Shown: positions 11,525 through 22,678, numbered from the stretch's first letter. The stretch is DNA of 64,000 nucleotides from Diploptera punctata (GCA_030220185.1 JASPKZ010007542.1:496001-560000), one strand, 5' to 3'. Notes: a model not told the origin generated them from the sequence alone. Numbers and translations are program-made.

Positions 11525-11612
11525 AGTACCGATAGTCTAGAAAAAGTGGGAGCCTTAACCTCCTAACATCCCAAGGAGCTCCTAAGGCCTGTGGTGGACT
11601 ACTTTACCTTTT
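11525..11612 (+). mobile_element. SINE 3' fragment (GGGGCACGCC family)
   Basis: Contains CTAGAAAAAGTGGGAGCCTT, CTCCTAAGGCCTG and a CTTTACCTTT end, matching only the 3' third of the SINE at 7738. Confidence 0.75.
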
Positions 11613-12660
11613 AGATACTGAGTCAATATATATCTGAGATTAATATACTATTGTACTGTAGCATAATAGACGTGAACTCGGGAAATAACTTTGTAATGAT
11701 TGGTGCCTTTATATGACTACTGAATTGTAAGCGGGACATTATTATAAAAATGAAGAGATTTTTGACATAGATTCAATTTGATAGACAAGCTAATCTACAA
11801 AAAAGGCGAATTTATTTTCATACGAAATCCTTTATCAATTTATACATATAAGAAAAATGTCAGACACTGCAAGAATAAATGCAAATATAAAATTATTTTA
11901 AACTTGTTAACTTAGGGCCGTCATTGATTAATATATGCACTAATATAAACTTTGAAGTCTCTACAGTAGCAAAATGTTATACAATAACTATTAAAAAATC
12001 ATGGGTAAAATGGGGGGAGTAAACAGCAATATCAATAAGGTGAAACAGTTTAAAGCAGTGTGCGCAGCTAGCGTATAGGTCACGTCGCTCTGCATCTGGT
12101 GAAGAATTCAACCGCGAACATGTCACGTACCTCCACGCTGACGGGTTAAATATATTCTACAGAATTTTAAACAACTAGGATTCAGGATGAGCCTAAAACT
12201 ATTTTCCACAATGCCACACCTAGTCAATTTTCAGGAGAATTTGTCCGACACAACTCAGGAACATGGTCAAAGATTCCATCATAACTAAAAATTTTGGAAT
12301 ATGATTATAGAGATTGTTGAAAAATAAACATGATGTCTAACTACTTATGGGATATCACATGTGAAGGAAAAGAGACACACAAGAGGACAAGTATAAACAG
12401 ATATTTCAAAGGCAAACGCCAACAAAAGCAATAAGCTACCATCGCCTGTAAGTAACCATTTCACCACATTTGCTTCTTGTAATTAGCATTTGTCTCTCAC
12501 GTTACATTTTTACTCTTTTAATTATTCCATAATGCTTCCCATCTTCTTGTAATTGTTTTCTATTTTATTGATAACAGATTAGGATGATTGTTCAAATATC
12601 AGATGTGCTGTAGACAACCAGCCTTCAGTTCCGTGTTCAGCGTAATCGATTTAACCGGAA
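11613..12660. other. No gene seen
   Basis: About 1 kb of A+T-rich DNA without recognisable coding or mobile-element signal. Confidence 0.4.
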
Positions 12661-12666
12661 ATATCA

Positions 12667-12667
12667 C

Positions 12668-12731
<64 letters not shown>
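12667..12731 (+). repeat. (AAT)n microsatellite
   Basis: Uninterrupted AAT run of about 65 bases. Confidence 0.95.
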
Positions 12732-12734
<3 letters not shown>

Positions 12735-12974
12735 CAAAATAAACAAATTTAATCTATTGTGTGGAACTATTAAAAGAACCCTTAAAACACAAGAAAATAA
12801 ACAAAAAAATGAAATTTTATAAAGTAATGGCTGTTCCTGTATTGATGTATGGGTTGGACGATCACTAAAAGACAAGAACAAAGATTCGAAGCAGCTGAGA
12901 TGAGATTTTTAAGAAATAGAGCAGGGTATATACTGCTGGATAAGAAAAGAAATGAAGATATAAGAAAGGAACTA

Positions 12975-14517
12975 CAGTGGAGGAAATTGGTATAAAGGCA
13001 CTTGTTAGAAGTGTGAACACAAGTTTATTTACCCCTTCTTTGGCATTTTTCTATCTTAACTTAGGGGGCGATTGAGTATAAAACACACACAAATAATGTC
13101 AAAATTAATTATCAATTTCCGTCCAAAAAAGTATATGAAAACCGAAACCACTGTCACATATGGGTGGAAATTAGTATAAAGGCACTTTGTGTATTTCACA
13201 GATTAAACAAAAAAGACTGAGCACAAAGTTTACAACAAAATTCTAAAATTTTGTTGAACCTCCATTGTTGTTAATTACTTGGAAGATTCTCTTTGGCTTT
13301 GACTTGATAAGGGTGTTTATTTCTTCGACTGAAATTCAAGCCCACTCTTCCCGAATAACATTTTTCAGCTCAGTCACAGTCCCAAACTGCCGTCCATTGC
13401 GATACACATGCCTTGCTAGGATCCCCCATAAGTTCTCAATCTGGTTTAAATCAGGAATTTTTGTTGGCCACGTCAAAAGTGATATTCCTTTCTTCCTGAA
13501 CCACTCCTTTGATTTAGCAGACACGTGAATGGAAGCATTATCTTGCTGAAAAATTAGACCTTCGTCAAATTTGTATCAATTCGGACTCCAAACGCTCCTC
13601 AGTGTAGGACTCAGAAATCATCTTGGTGCGCATCCATGCTATTTTTTATCTTCCTTTAAAGCAGAATGCTGCCCAAATCATAACGCCTCCACCACCGAAG
13701 TTTCTACTCATTCTATGTTGCTCTTCAATACGGAGATCGTGCCAGTAATACTGAAAGCCATCAGCCCCCCCCCCCAGATTAAACTTCTTCTCGTCACTGA
13801 ATATTACATTATTCCATTCTGAGGTCCAGGACATATGTTCTTCAGCAAAAGTCATTCTACCTTTCTTATGTGCATTGTTCAGAGGTGTTTTTTTTTAATT
13901 TTAGGTTCTTGTCTTCTGACAGAATTTGTCTTACTCGTCTGGCTGTTACTGGAAACTTCAAATCAGTCTGGATTTGAGAAGAAAACATAACCTTACCTAT
14001 TGCTTTACGTAAAATGAGATGTTTAGCGCGCTCAGACAATTTTCTTGTCCGTCCATATTTCCCGTTTTTTTTCCATTTTGTGAGCCCAGTTTGACAAAAT
14101 TATCTATGACCTATCTTGAAGCCCCAATTTCGTAGCTATTCATCGATTGGAAAGGCCCATCTCCTTGAAGGCACTAACTCTTGATTTCTCTTCATTTTGT
14201 AGAGGCATTGTACGTACTACTGACTTGTAACTGACGAACGATGCTCACAGACACGTTGTATCCATGTAACTGCAGTGTTTTGTTTACATGTATGTCTCTG
14301 TAAGTGCCAGAAGTTGACCTGCCTTTATACCGATTTCCACCCGTAGGACAGCGTTTTCTTAGTTTTTACGTAATATTTACGTACATAATAAGTTCAAAAT
14401 GTGGAGACCTGTATGAAATTATGTCCAAGATAATTATATGTATTCTATGACACACATACATACTTCAGGTTGTTTTACTACTAAAAGTTAGTGCCTTTAT
14501 ACCAATTTCCTCCACTG
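12975..14517 (-). mobile_element. Tc1-like DNA transposon with IR/DR-type ends
   Basis: A 1,543-bp element flanked by TA on both sides (12973-12974 and 14518-14519). The terminal inverted repeats start CAGTGGAGGAAATTGGTATA and match for about 28 bases. A second, diverged copy of the same word lies inside each end: GGTGGAAATTAGTATAAAGG near 13163, and its inverse near 14325-14348. This resembles the IR/DR arrangement of some Tc1 families. The transposase lies on the minus strand and is broken. Confidence 0.9.
13336..14215 (-). pseudogene. Tc1-like transposase, broken (DD34E)
   Basis: Cut-and-paste transposase of the Tc1/mariner superfamily. The N-terminal helix-turn-helix part can be followed from about 14210 with in-frame stop codons (one after MGLSNR). 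The catalytic core is in pieces: FSDEKKFNL holds the first Asp (frame 13646-13855), QQDNASIH the second Asp (about 13,530), and PDLNQIENLWG the Glu (13336-13524). There are 34 residues between the second Asp and the Glu, the spacing expected for Tc1. At least one frameshift lies near 13,560-13,640. No active enzyme is possible from this copy. Confidence 0.85.
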
Positions 14518-14741
14518 TAAATATTTTCAAACTTACAGACCGAATAATTAAATATAGGAACGACTGGAAAGAACATGATGATAGAATGCCAGAAGGAAGA
14601 TTTCCAAAATTATTGCTAAATTGTAAACCGCACGGAAGGACAAATGATGGATGCCCACACAGAAGATGGTCTGAACAATTTTAACAATTCTAGCTTTCAT
14701 GAAACCGGAACGAGACAACAGGCTTAATCCCTGGACGATGA

Positions 14742-14752
14742 ATAATAATAAT

Positions 14753-14783
<31 letters not shown>

Positions 14784-14784
14784 T
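14742..14784 (+). repeat. (AAT)n microsatellite
   Basis: Imperfect AAT run directly before a SINE. Similar AAT units follow the SINE at 15008-15026, so the SINE appears to have inserted in the repeat. Confidence 0.85.
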
Positions 14785-15008
14785 GGGGCACGCCGTAGCG
14801 TAGTGGTTAAGGCACTGCGCTACAAGCCGGAAGGTCGAGGATTCGAGTCCCGGTGGGGTCAGGATTTTTAAACTGACTGGGGTAAAGGCGGCCGTCACGC
14901 AGGGCTGACAACCCGGCTGACATGAAGTGCCGATTGTCAAGAAAAAGTGGGAGCCTTAACCTCCTACTACCCCAAGGGCCTCCTGAGGCCTGTAGTAGGA
15001 TCACTTTA
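14785..15008 (+). mobile_element. SINE (GGGGCACGCC family), internally deleted
   Basis: Head with A-box (TAGCGTAGTGG) and B-box GATTCGAGTCCC, then a jump from AAACTGAC to TGGGGTAAAGGCGGCCGTCA, missing about 85 bases present in the 7738 copy. The 3' tail is complete to GGATCACTTTA. Confidence 0.85.
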
Positions 15009-15009
15009 T

Positions 15010-16076
15010 AATAATAACAATAATACGAACAGTGAAAAAATTGAAAGAAAAAGTTTAACAAATTCTTAGTGAATGTCAATAAAATAAATAACAAGTCAAA
15101 TCGAACGGAGAATCAACAGCCTTTTTTTCTTTTTAACACAAAGATTCTCATGAGAAGAATAAAAAGTTTACAAAGAAAAGAAAGTACACGACTTTATTCA
15201 AATGAAGCAGATGGTGTGGAAAAAATTCAGTTTCCAGAATTAATTTTGTGCGAATTGAAATTCTTTTGACGAAACTTGTAAAGTGCCCATGTGAATAAGT
15301 TTGTGCGGAATTCGTGTCTGAAATAAAGTTATAGAAGTAAAGCTGTGTTAAAATTTGACACACATAAAAAGTAGCTAAACTAAAACAAACAAAACTTTTA
15401 ACTCTTTCAGAATAATTTTCTTTTTTCCATCAAGTTTTAATCCACAATTAATGATTACTTTTTTGGAGCAGGGAATGTAGATTAAATCTAAATTTAGAAG
15501 TTGACAAAACAGTTATGCACCAATTACAAGTGACATAACCGTACCTTAACAAAAACATTAAAATTCTGTCATTCTTTAATACAGTCTGGTGTCAATTTAA
15601 ACTAAGTTTATTCGAATAGGACACACTTTCCACATAAGTCCACGAGATTATGTTAAAAATTAAGAAATTAGTAGAAGGTCGCAAGGTAGATACATTTTAT
15701 GGATCTGAAGTTAATATACCTTTACAACACCTTAAAGGAACAAAAACACATAGGCCTATTCTGGTAATAGCGTGGTGACTAATTTACGACATTGTTAAAC
15801 CATCTTAATAAATGGTACAATTTCGGAGGCATAAACTTATGTCCGTGATCGATTTATGTCAACCAATGCTAATTTCATTTAATGACTTGACAGAGATAGG
15901 GAAAAAGTTGAACATTGGTTTAGATGGAAACAAATTATATGAGTTTTCTGTTTAGAAATTTGTAATAATAAAATTCGATAGGAAGATTAACTGTTATAAA
16001 GTGTGGAGTACAATTTTCGAAATAGCACATGACCGAATCTTTTCAAAATAATACAGAATGTTCACGAAATTCCTGT
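15010..16076. other. No gene seen
   Basis: A+T-rich DNA. Short frames at 15069-15363 on both strands show no domain and no codon signal. Confidence 0.4.
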
Positions 16077-17716
16077 CAGTAATGCTCACGTTTAACTAGT
16101 GTTTATTATAATAAATGCAGTAATGCTGATGCTTAACTAGTGTTTAGTGTAATGAATGAAGTAATGCTCACATTTAACTAGTGTTTATCATAATGAATGC
16201 AGTAATGCTCACGTTTATCTAGTGTTTAATGTAATGAATGCAGTAATGCTCACGTTTAACTAGTGTTTAATGTAATGAATGTTGTAATGTTCACTTCTAA
16301 CTAGTGTTCATTGTAATGAATGCAGTAATGCTCACGTTTAACTAGTGTTTATTATAATGAATGCAGTAATGCTCACGTTTAACTAGTGTTTAATGTCACG
16401 TTTAACTAGTGTTTATTGTAGTGAATGCAGTAATTCTCACGTTTAACTAGTGTTTATTATAATGGATGCAGTAATGTTCACGTTTAACTAGTGTTTAATG
16501 TAATGAATTCAGTAATGCTCACGTTTAACTAGTGTTTGTTATAATGAATACAGTAATGCTCACGTTTAACTAGTGTTTATTATAATGAATGCAATAATGC
16601 TCACGTTTAACTAGTGTTTATTATAATGAATGTAGTAATGCTCACGTTTAACTAGTGTTTATTATAATAAATGCAGTAATGCTCACGTTTAACTAGTGTT
16701 TATTATAATGAATGCAGTAATGCTCACGTTTAACTATTATAATGAATGCAATAATGCTCACGTTTAACTAGTGTTTATTATAATGAATGCAGTAATGCTC
16801 ACGTTTAACTAGTGTTTATTATAATGAATGCAGTAATGCTCACGTTTAACTAGTGTTTAATGTCACGTTTAACTAGTGTTTATTGTAGTGAATGCAGTAA
16901 TGCTCACGTTTAACTAGTGTTTATTGTAATGGATGCAGTAATGTTCACGTTTAACTAGTGTTTAATGTAATGAATGCAGTAATGCTCACGTTTAAGCAGT
17001 GTTTATTGTAATGAACGCAGTGATGATCACGTTTAACTAGTGTTTAATGTAATGAATGCAGTAATGCTCACGTTTAACTAGTGTTTATTGCAATAAATGC
17101 AGTAATGCTCACGCTTAACTAGTGTTTATTATAATGAATGCAGTAATGCTCACGTTTAACTAGTGTTTATTATAATGAATGCAGTAATGCTCACGTTTAA
17201 CTAGTGTTTATTGTAATGAATGCAATACTGCTCACGTTTAACTAGTGTTTGTTATAATGAATACAGTAATGCTCACGTTTAACTAGTGTTTATTATAATG
17301 AATGCAGTAATGCTCACGTTTAACTAGTGTTTAATGTAATAAATGCAGTAATGCTCACGTTTAACTAGTGTTTATTATAATGAATTAAGTAATGCTCACA
17401 TTTAACTAGTGTTTATTTTAATGAATGCAGTAATGCTCACGTTTAACTAGTGTTTATTGTAATGAATGCAGTAATGTTCAAGTTTAACTAGTGTTTATTG
17501 TAATGAATGCAGTAATTCTCACGTTTAACTAGTGTTTAATATAATGAATGCAGTAATGCTCACGTTTAACCGGTGTTTATTATAATGAATGCAGTAATGC
17601 TCACGTTTAACTAGTGTTTAATGTATAGAATGCAGTAATGCTCAAGTTTAACTAGTGTTTATTGTAATTAATGTAGTAATGCTAACGTTTAATTAGTGTT
17701 TATTGTAATGAATGCA
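16077..17716 (+). repeat. 41-bp minisatellite, about 40 units
   Basis: Head-to-tail array with the unit GCAGTAATGCTCACGTTTAA followed by CTAGTGTTTATTATAATGAAT (41 bp). Most units carry an SpeI site (ACTAGT). Common variants are TTAATGTAATG versus TTATTATAATG, and GTTCAC versus GCTCAC. Shortened units, where GTTTAATG joins directly to TCACGTTT, occur at about 16,390 and 16,858 with the same neighbouring variants, showing that blocks of several units were duplicated. No coding capacity is seen. Confidence 0.95.
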
Positions 17717-18034
17717 TTATAGTTAGATGAAGAAATAGAATGTCAACAGAACGTGTGAACGCCGAGCTTATGATCAGAATAATTTTAAAATAAAATGTAA
17801 AGTGGGGTTCTGCAAGACGATGCTCTTCTGAACGTAACGAGATCCTCCAAAAGTATGATTAGCAAGATTGTGTTTATAATAGTAATTGTTATTATTTTTA
17901 TTTGCTGTGCACTTAATTAGTGACAATGGTAACATTACTCGTATTAACCGGTAATAGTTATAGTAACAGTGGTTAATATGTTTATGGTTTTTAGAATAAA
18001 GATAAGGTCAGTAACAGGATAATAAAGAAAAAAA
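17717..18034. other. No gene seen
   Basis: Unique-looking A+T-rich DNA between the minisatellite and a LINE tail. Confidence 0.4.
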
Positions 18035-18250
18035 TATAAAACATAGAAAAAAACGTTTGAAATGGTATGGACACATCATAAGAATGAAAGGAGAGAGAAT
18101 ACGAAAAAATATTCTTAATTGGATAGCTAATGGAAGAAGTGGAAGAGGCAGGTCTAGATGGAGTGAGAGAAGTATGGATGCTAGAGATTTGAGGGAAGAA
18201 GATGCTTTAGACAGGAACAGCTGGCGACAAATCACTTTGGGTTGAAGAAG
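18035..18250 (+). pseudogene. LINE C-terminal tail (GRGRSRW type)
   Basis: Frame with MKWYGHIIRMKGERIRKNIL, then GRSGRGRSRW, then DRNSWRQITLG. This is the recurrent C-terminal pattern of insect non-LTR elements (W-G-H-x-x-R-M, basic G-R-R-x-R-G-R-P, W-R). The RT itself is missing, so it is a 5'-truncated remnant. Confidence 0.65.
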
Positions 18251-18690
18251 AAACACTGTATTATGGAATATACGTAATAAAAGAAAAAATACTAAACTTA
18301 ATAAATACATAAAATGCGTTTAACAATGTTCGTCTCCAATTACACAAATTCCGCAGGTCCCTGGGCCTGGTTCGAGTTCATTCTGGCAACTTATATAGAT
18401 TAATATCATATGCGAAAGAGTCCGCAAACCTTAAGGTACGTACACATATGCGCGCCGCGAACACGAACGGCGCGTGTTAAGGTACGTACACACCTGCGCG
18501 CCGCAAACACGAACGGCGCGCGCGCCGCACCATGTTCGTCAGATTTGGACGGGGTTTTAAGGTGCGCGCGTCTCTCACCACGATCCACTCATTGTCGGTT
18601 TTTTCCACGAACACTTTGATGGTTCGCTGTTTAGATTTGGACGGGTACCTGAGAGGTTCGTTGTTTTCGGTGCGCACCTATTATTTGTGT

Positions 18691-18822
18691 ATGGAGTGGT
18701 CAGAGGAAAACGTGTTAAAACTTGTTGAAATTTATAGAAGCAAGCAATTATTGTGGGATCCACAACATAAGGATCATTTTAAAAAATCATTGAAAGGAGA
18801 TGCCTGTTTTTTTTTTCAATGA
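18691..18822 (+). pseudogene. MADF-like N-terminal fragment (43 codons)
   Basis: Starts MEWSEENVLKLVEIYRSKQL and continues LLWDPQHKDHFKK, the pattern of the MADF DNA-binding fold (a Myb/SANT relative), then stops. PIF/Harbinger elements commonly carry, besides the transposase, a second gene for a Myb/MADF-type protein that binds the element ends; this fits the surrounding TTA-flanked ends. The frame ends after a T-run in KGDACFFFQ, so the gene is truncated. Confidence 0.55.
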
Positions 18823-19460
18823 TATGTGTTTTTTTTTCGTGTGTACTGTAATTGTATAAATAAATTAGAATTATTTAGAAAACATTATTTATTTAAGACG
18901 TTCATTTCATAATATTATGTATGAAGTATCACAAAACAATACAATATATAAACACATTTATTGCTAATTATTTATTTATCTCTTCAAAGACTCCAAAGAG
19001 CAAGACTGCTCATGTTAAGGGGCAATATACAAAAAATAATGGCCATAAACAATTAACAATAAAAACAAGAAAACAAATTCAGGCATAAGTTTAAGTAATA
19101 CAAACTACTATAGATGCACATATATATACATATAAATACAATATTTAAACAGGATAATATTAATAATAATAAATTAACAAAATTAACTAAGAAAGCAATG
19201 AGAAAAAATATTTTTTAATACAATTAGAAAAATGTTTAACATTCGTGAAATGTTGATATTCAATAGGTAAGTAGTTATTTTAATGGTTGATTAATGCATA
19301 ACGAATCCCTTTTATACCTTTTTTTTTTTTAGAAACTAGTATCTTTGTGCAATAAAGTACAACCTGTAGTATAATAATCATGTACATTTTTATTAAAAAT
19401 TAAGGCCATGTTATGGTGAGATAGATTCTTAATAATTTTAAACATATATATACAAATCAT

Positions 19461-19809
19461 GTCCACCGCTGTAGTCTCGAGGTAGCGTGCTGCCTTGTCA
19501 CGCAGCGGGGCCCGGGTCTAATCCCCGGTCGGGGCAGTTTTTCTGGGTGAGGTTTTTATCGGGGTTTTTCCTCACCTGTAAGACAAATGTCAGGAAAACT
19601 TTAAGGCCCAAACGGTCCCCGAAATCATATGGCCATCATCATCATCCTTATCATTATCATATCATCATTATCTCATCATCCTTCACCGGTGTGGAAAGCA
19701 ACGGGAAGCTACCACACCTACACAATTCCCTAGTAAAGCTGCAAGCATAGCATGAAAATGCTATGATTTCAGTGAAGGACCTGCCTTCGGGCAGAATTAC
19801 TATGGATCG
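19461..19809 (+). mobile_element. tRNA-derived SINE (head A, tail 2) in the left arm
   Basis: The head GTCCACCGCTGTAGTCTCGA and a diverged B-box (GGTCTAATCCCC) are followed by the GGCCCAAACGGTCCCCGAAA body and the CACCGGTGTGGAAAGCAACG tail. It is flanked by a perfect 13-bp duplication ATATACAAATCAT (19448-19460 and 19810-19822). The opposite arm of the palindrome lacks it, so the insertion is younger than the palindrome. Confidence 0.9.
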
Positions 19810-20041
19810 ATATACAAATCATATATTTTTTTTAAATTCCTTTAATGCTGTAATATTTGAAAAAGTATAAATAAAGTTATAAGATGTAATAAGTAATAAG
19901 CATGACCAGACGTCCCGATTTTGGCGGGACAGTCCCGATTTTTAACAATTTGTCCCGCGTCCCGCGGCATTTAAAAAAAATGTCCCTATTTTTGGGAAAG
20001 AATGCAGGACAAGCGGCAGAACGGAAAGGGAATAGACATCG

Positions 20042-20276
20042 TTGGTTACACCTGCTCTGCAAAATGTCTACTGAAGGTTTGTGGGTTTCCTATGGATCGC
20101 AGGAGGTTCGTTGAAATTAATAATTTCGACGAACATAACACGCGCCGCGCGCGCGCGGCGCGCATATGTGTACGTACCTTTATGTTCGTCGAAATGATTA
20201 ATTTCAACGAACCTCCTGCGATCCATAGGAAACCCACAAACCTTCAGTAGACATTTTGCAGAGCAGGTGTAACCAA
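20042..20276. repeat. 96-bp inverted repeat around a GC-rich core
   Basis: Arms 20042-20137 and 20181-20276 are nearly perfect complements, differing at a few bases such as AATAATTTCGACG versus CGTCGAAATGATT. The 43-bp centre is a CG-rich block ending in TATGTGTACGTACCT, the alternative terminal repeat of the surrounding element. Confidence 0.8.
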
Positions 20277-20289
20277 CCATGTCTCTACA

Positions 20290-20878
20290 ATCACTTCAAA
20301 CATGTTTTTAATCAGTTATTGAAATTTTATTTTAAAAAATTGAAGAATATGAAGGAATATTAAATGTTTACTGAAATATGAACATTTCGCCAAAATATTA
20401 TGAAATATGAAAAAATATGTTGGTCTTATTTGATTATAAAATGTAAAGATACTCTATGGAGCAACAAAAATTTTATAGAACGCAAAAATAATATCAACAT
20501 AAGTATAATTTACAAATGTAATACATTACAAAATTATGTATAGTACCAAGTATTATTTTATTCTTTGGCATATTTCTCATTTGAGTGATTTTTTTAAGTA
20601 GATTGCTGTCGTTGTTTAAAAGGTCATGAATTTTTTCACAAGAATTTGTTAAATTATTCTTCGCATAAAATAACTTTCGAAGACTCAACACTCAATTGCG
20701 ATTTTTTTTTGTCCGCACTTTATTTACCAAACAATGGTGGTCGAATCAACAATGTTAACTTTGATAAGCAGTTCTCAACAATGATTTGTTATTATTAAAG
20801 TTTAACATTACAAAATTAACAAAAATAATATAAAACTCATATCCTGGTGAAATAGCTACATGGGCGGCGAAAACCGTA
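20290..20878. other. Palindrome centre, no gene seen
   Basis: A+T-rich single-copy-looking DNA between the two large arms. No domain is recognised in short frames. Confidence 0.4.
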
Positions 20879-21739
20879 TATTCCCTTTCCGTTCTCCCGC
20901 TTGTCTTGCATTCTTTTCCCAAAAAATAGGGACTTTTTTTTTAAAATGCCGCGGGACGCGGGACAAATTGTTAAAAATCGGGACTGTCCCGCCAAAATCG
21001 GGACATCTGGTCACGCTTATTACTTACTACATCTTATAACTTTATTTATACTTTTTCAAATATTATAGCATTAAAGGAATTTAAAAATATATGATTTGTA
21101 TATATATGTTTAAAATTATTAAGAATCTATCTCACCATAACATGGCCTTAATTTTTAATAAAGATGTACATGATTATTATACTAGAGGTACTTTATTGCA
21201 CAAAGATACTAATTTCTCAAAAAAAAAAGTATAAAGGGATTCGTTATGCATTAATCAACCATTACAATAACTTACCTATTGAATATCAACATTTCACGAA
21301 TGTTAAACATTTTTATAATTGTATTAAAAAAAAATTGTCTCATTGCTTTCTTAGTTAATTTTGTTAATTTTATTATTATTAATATTATCCTGTTTAAATA
21401 TTGTATTTATATGTATATATATATATATATATATTGTGCATCTATAGTAGTTTGTATTACTTAAACTTATGCCTGAATTTGTTTTCTTGTTTTTATTGTT
21501 AATTGTTTTATGGCCATTATTTTTTGTATATTGCCCCTTAACATGAGCAATCTTGCTCTTTGGAGTCTTTGAAGAAATAAATAAATAATTAGTAATAATG
21601 TGTTTATATATTGTATTGTTTTGTGATACTTCATACATAATATTATGAAATGAACGTCTTAAATAAATAATGTTTTCTAAATAATTTTAATTTATTCATA
21701 CAATTACAGCACACACGAAAAAAAAAACACATAACATTG

Positions 21740-21863
21740 AAAAAAAACAGGCATCTCCTTTCAATGATTTTTAAAAATGATCCTTATGTTGAGGATCCCA
21801 CAATAATTGCTTGCTTCTATAAATATCAATAAGTTTTAACATGTTTTCCTCTTACCACTCCAT
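21740..21863 (-). pseudogene. MADF-like fragment, right arm, stop-containing
   Basis: The inverted counterpart of the 18691 frame. The third codon after the start is followed by TAA instead of a serine codon, and GATATT replaces GAAATT further on. The right arm has therefore decayed independently. Confidence 0.5.
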
Positions 21864-22429
21864 ACTCAAATAATAGGTGCGCACCGAAAACAACGAACCT
21901 CTCAGGTACCCGTCCAAATATAAACAGCGAACCATCAAAGTGTTCGTGGAAAAAACCGACAATGAGTGGATCGTGGTGAGAGACGCGCGCGCGGCGCGCG
22001 CGCCGTTCGCGCGCGCCTTAAAACCCCGTCCAAATCTGACGAACATGGTGCGGCGCGCGCGCCGTTCGTGTTTGCGGCGCGCAGGTGTGTACGTACCTTT
22101 AAACGAGCAATCCGATTGGCAGGCGCGAGTTTTGAAAGTGACATGATTTAGAATCACTAATACCATAGGCCTAATTCTCCAGATAAATTTTACAAACTGT
22201 GAAATCAACAACGTGAAATTAAAATAAAATTAATTCTGTTCATGTTAATTTTAATATTCTAATAAACTGAAATCGTTTCTTGTGTTTTAACACAGGGTAC
22301 AAGTGCGCAGATTGAAACAGATTATTCCTTGTTGGAACACAAAAAGTTTCACTAACATTTTGGTGTCAAATAAATACTTTTCTTTGAAAACAGTGTTTGT
22401 TCTTAGACTTTAAATGCCGCCTAACTTGA

Positions 22430-22677
22430 TAAAATTTTGCCTCTTGGGTGAGGTTTTTTCGGGGTTTTTCCTCACCTATAAGATAAATGTCAGGATGTTT
22501 AGGGCCCAAGGGCCCAACAGTCCCCGAAAATCATCCGGCCATCATCATCATCATTATCATTCCATTACCGGTGTGGAAAACAACGGAAAGCTACCACGCC
22601 TATAATTCCCTAGTAAAGCTGCAAAGCATGGCATGGAAATGTTATGATTGCAGTGAAGACCTGCCCTCGAGTATAAT
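22430..22677 (+). mobile_element. SINE body and tail 2, head missing
   Basis: Begins in the body at CTTGGGTGAGGTTTTTTCGG, then GGGCCCAAGGGCCCAACAGTCC, and ends with the CCGGTGTGGAAA-CAACGG tail 2. The tRNA-like head is absent. Confidence 0.7.

Positions 22678-22678
<1 letters not shown>

Larger units (their letters stand above)
12790..14740 (+). mobile_element. LINE C-terminal fragment, interrupted by Tc1
   Basis: Before the Tc1 element, 12800-12972 reads as a decayed LINE C-terminus (frames around AVPVLMYGL and KEL). After it, 14520-14740 continues with an LTDRIIKYRNDW-like segment and a weak GRTNDGCPHRRW. Both halves have stop codons and frame changes. The Tc1 element sits between them at a TA. 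Confidence 0.55.
18434..20179. repeat. Second, overlapping TIR pair with TTA flanks
   Basis: A related terminal sequence AGGTACGTACACATATGCGC starts at 18434, preceded by TTA at 18431-18433. Its inverse ends at 20179, followed by TTA at 20180-20182. This pair overlaps but does not coincide with the 18480-22098 pair. It may be a separate, nested element end. Confidence 0.4.
18480..22098. mobile_element. Palindromic PIF/Harbinger-like element, 3.6 kb
   Basis: Terminal inverted repeats AGGTACGTACACACCTGCGC lie at 18480 and, inverted, at 22098. Each is flanked by TTA (18477-18479 and 22099-22101), the 3-bp TWA duplication typical of PIF/Harbinger elements. The interior is itself a large inverted repeat: 18480-20035 pairs with 20879-22098. 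The left arm is longer because a SINE (19461-19809) inserted there. GC-rich GCGCGCCGC blocks mark the subterminal regions in otherwise A+T-rich DNA. Each arm contains the start of a MADF-like gene. It looks like two element halves joined head to head; no transposase is seen. Confidence 0.55.

Noticed and set aside
16077..17716. Regularly spaced repeats as a CRISPR-like array
   Set aside because: The whole 41-bp unit repeats, there are no unique spacers, and the context is an insect genome full of retroelements.
18406..18677. Arg/Ala-rich frames over the GCGCGCCGC blocks
   Set aside because: Open only because of GC-rich low complexity in the transposon's subterminal regions; no conserved pattern between frames.
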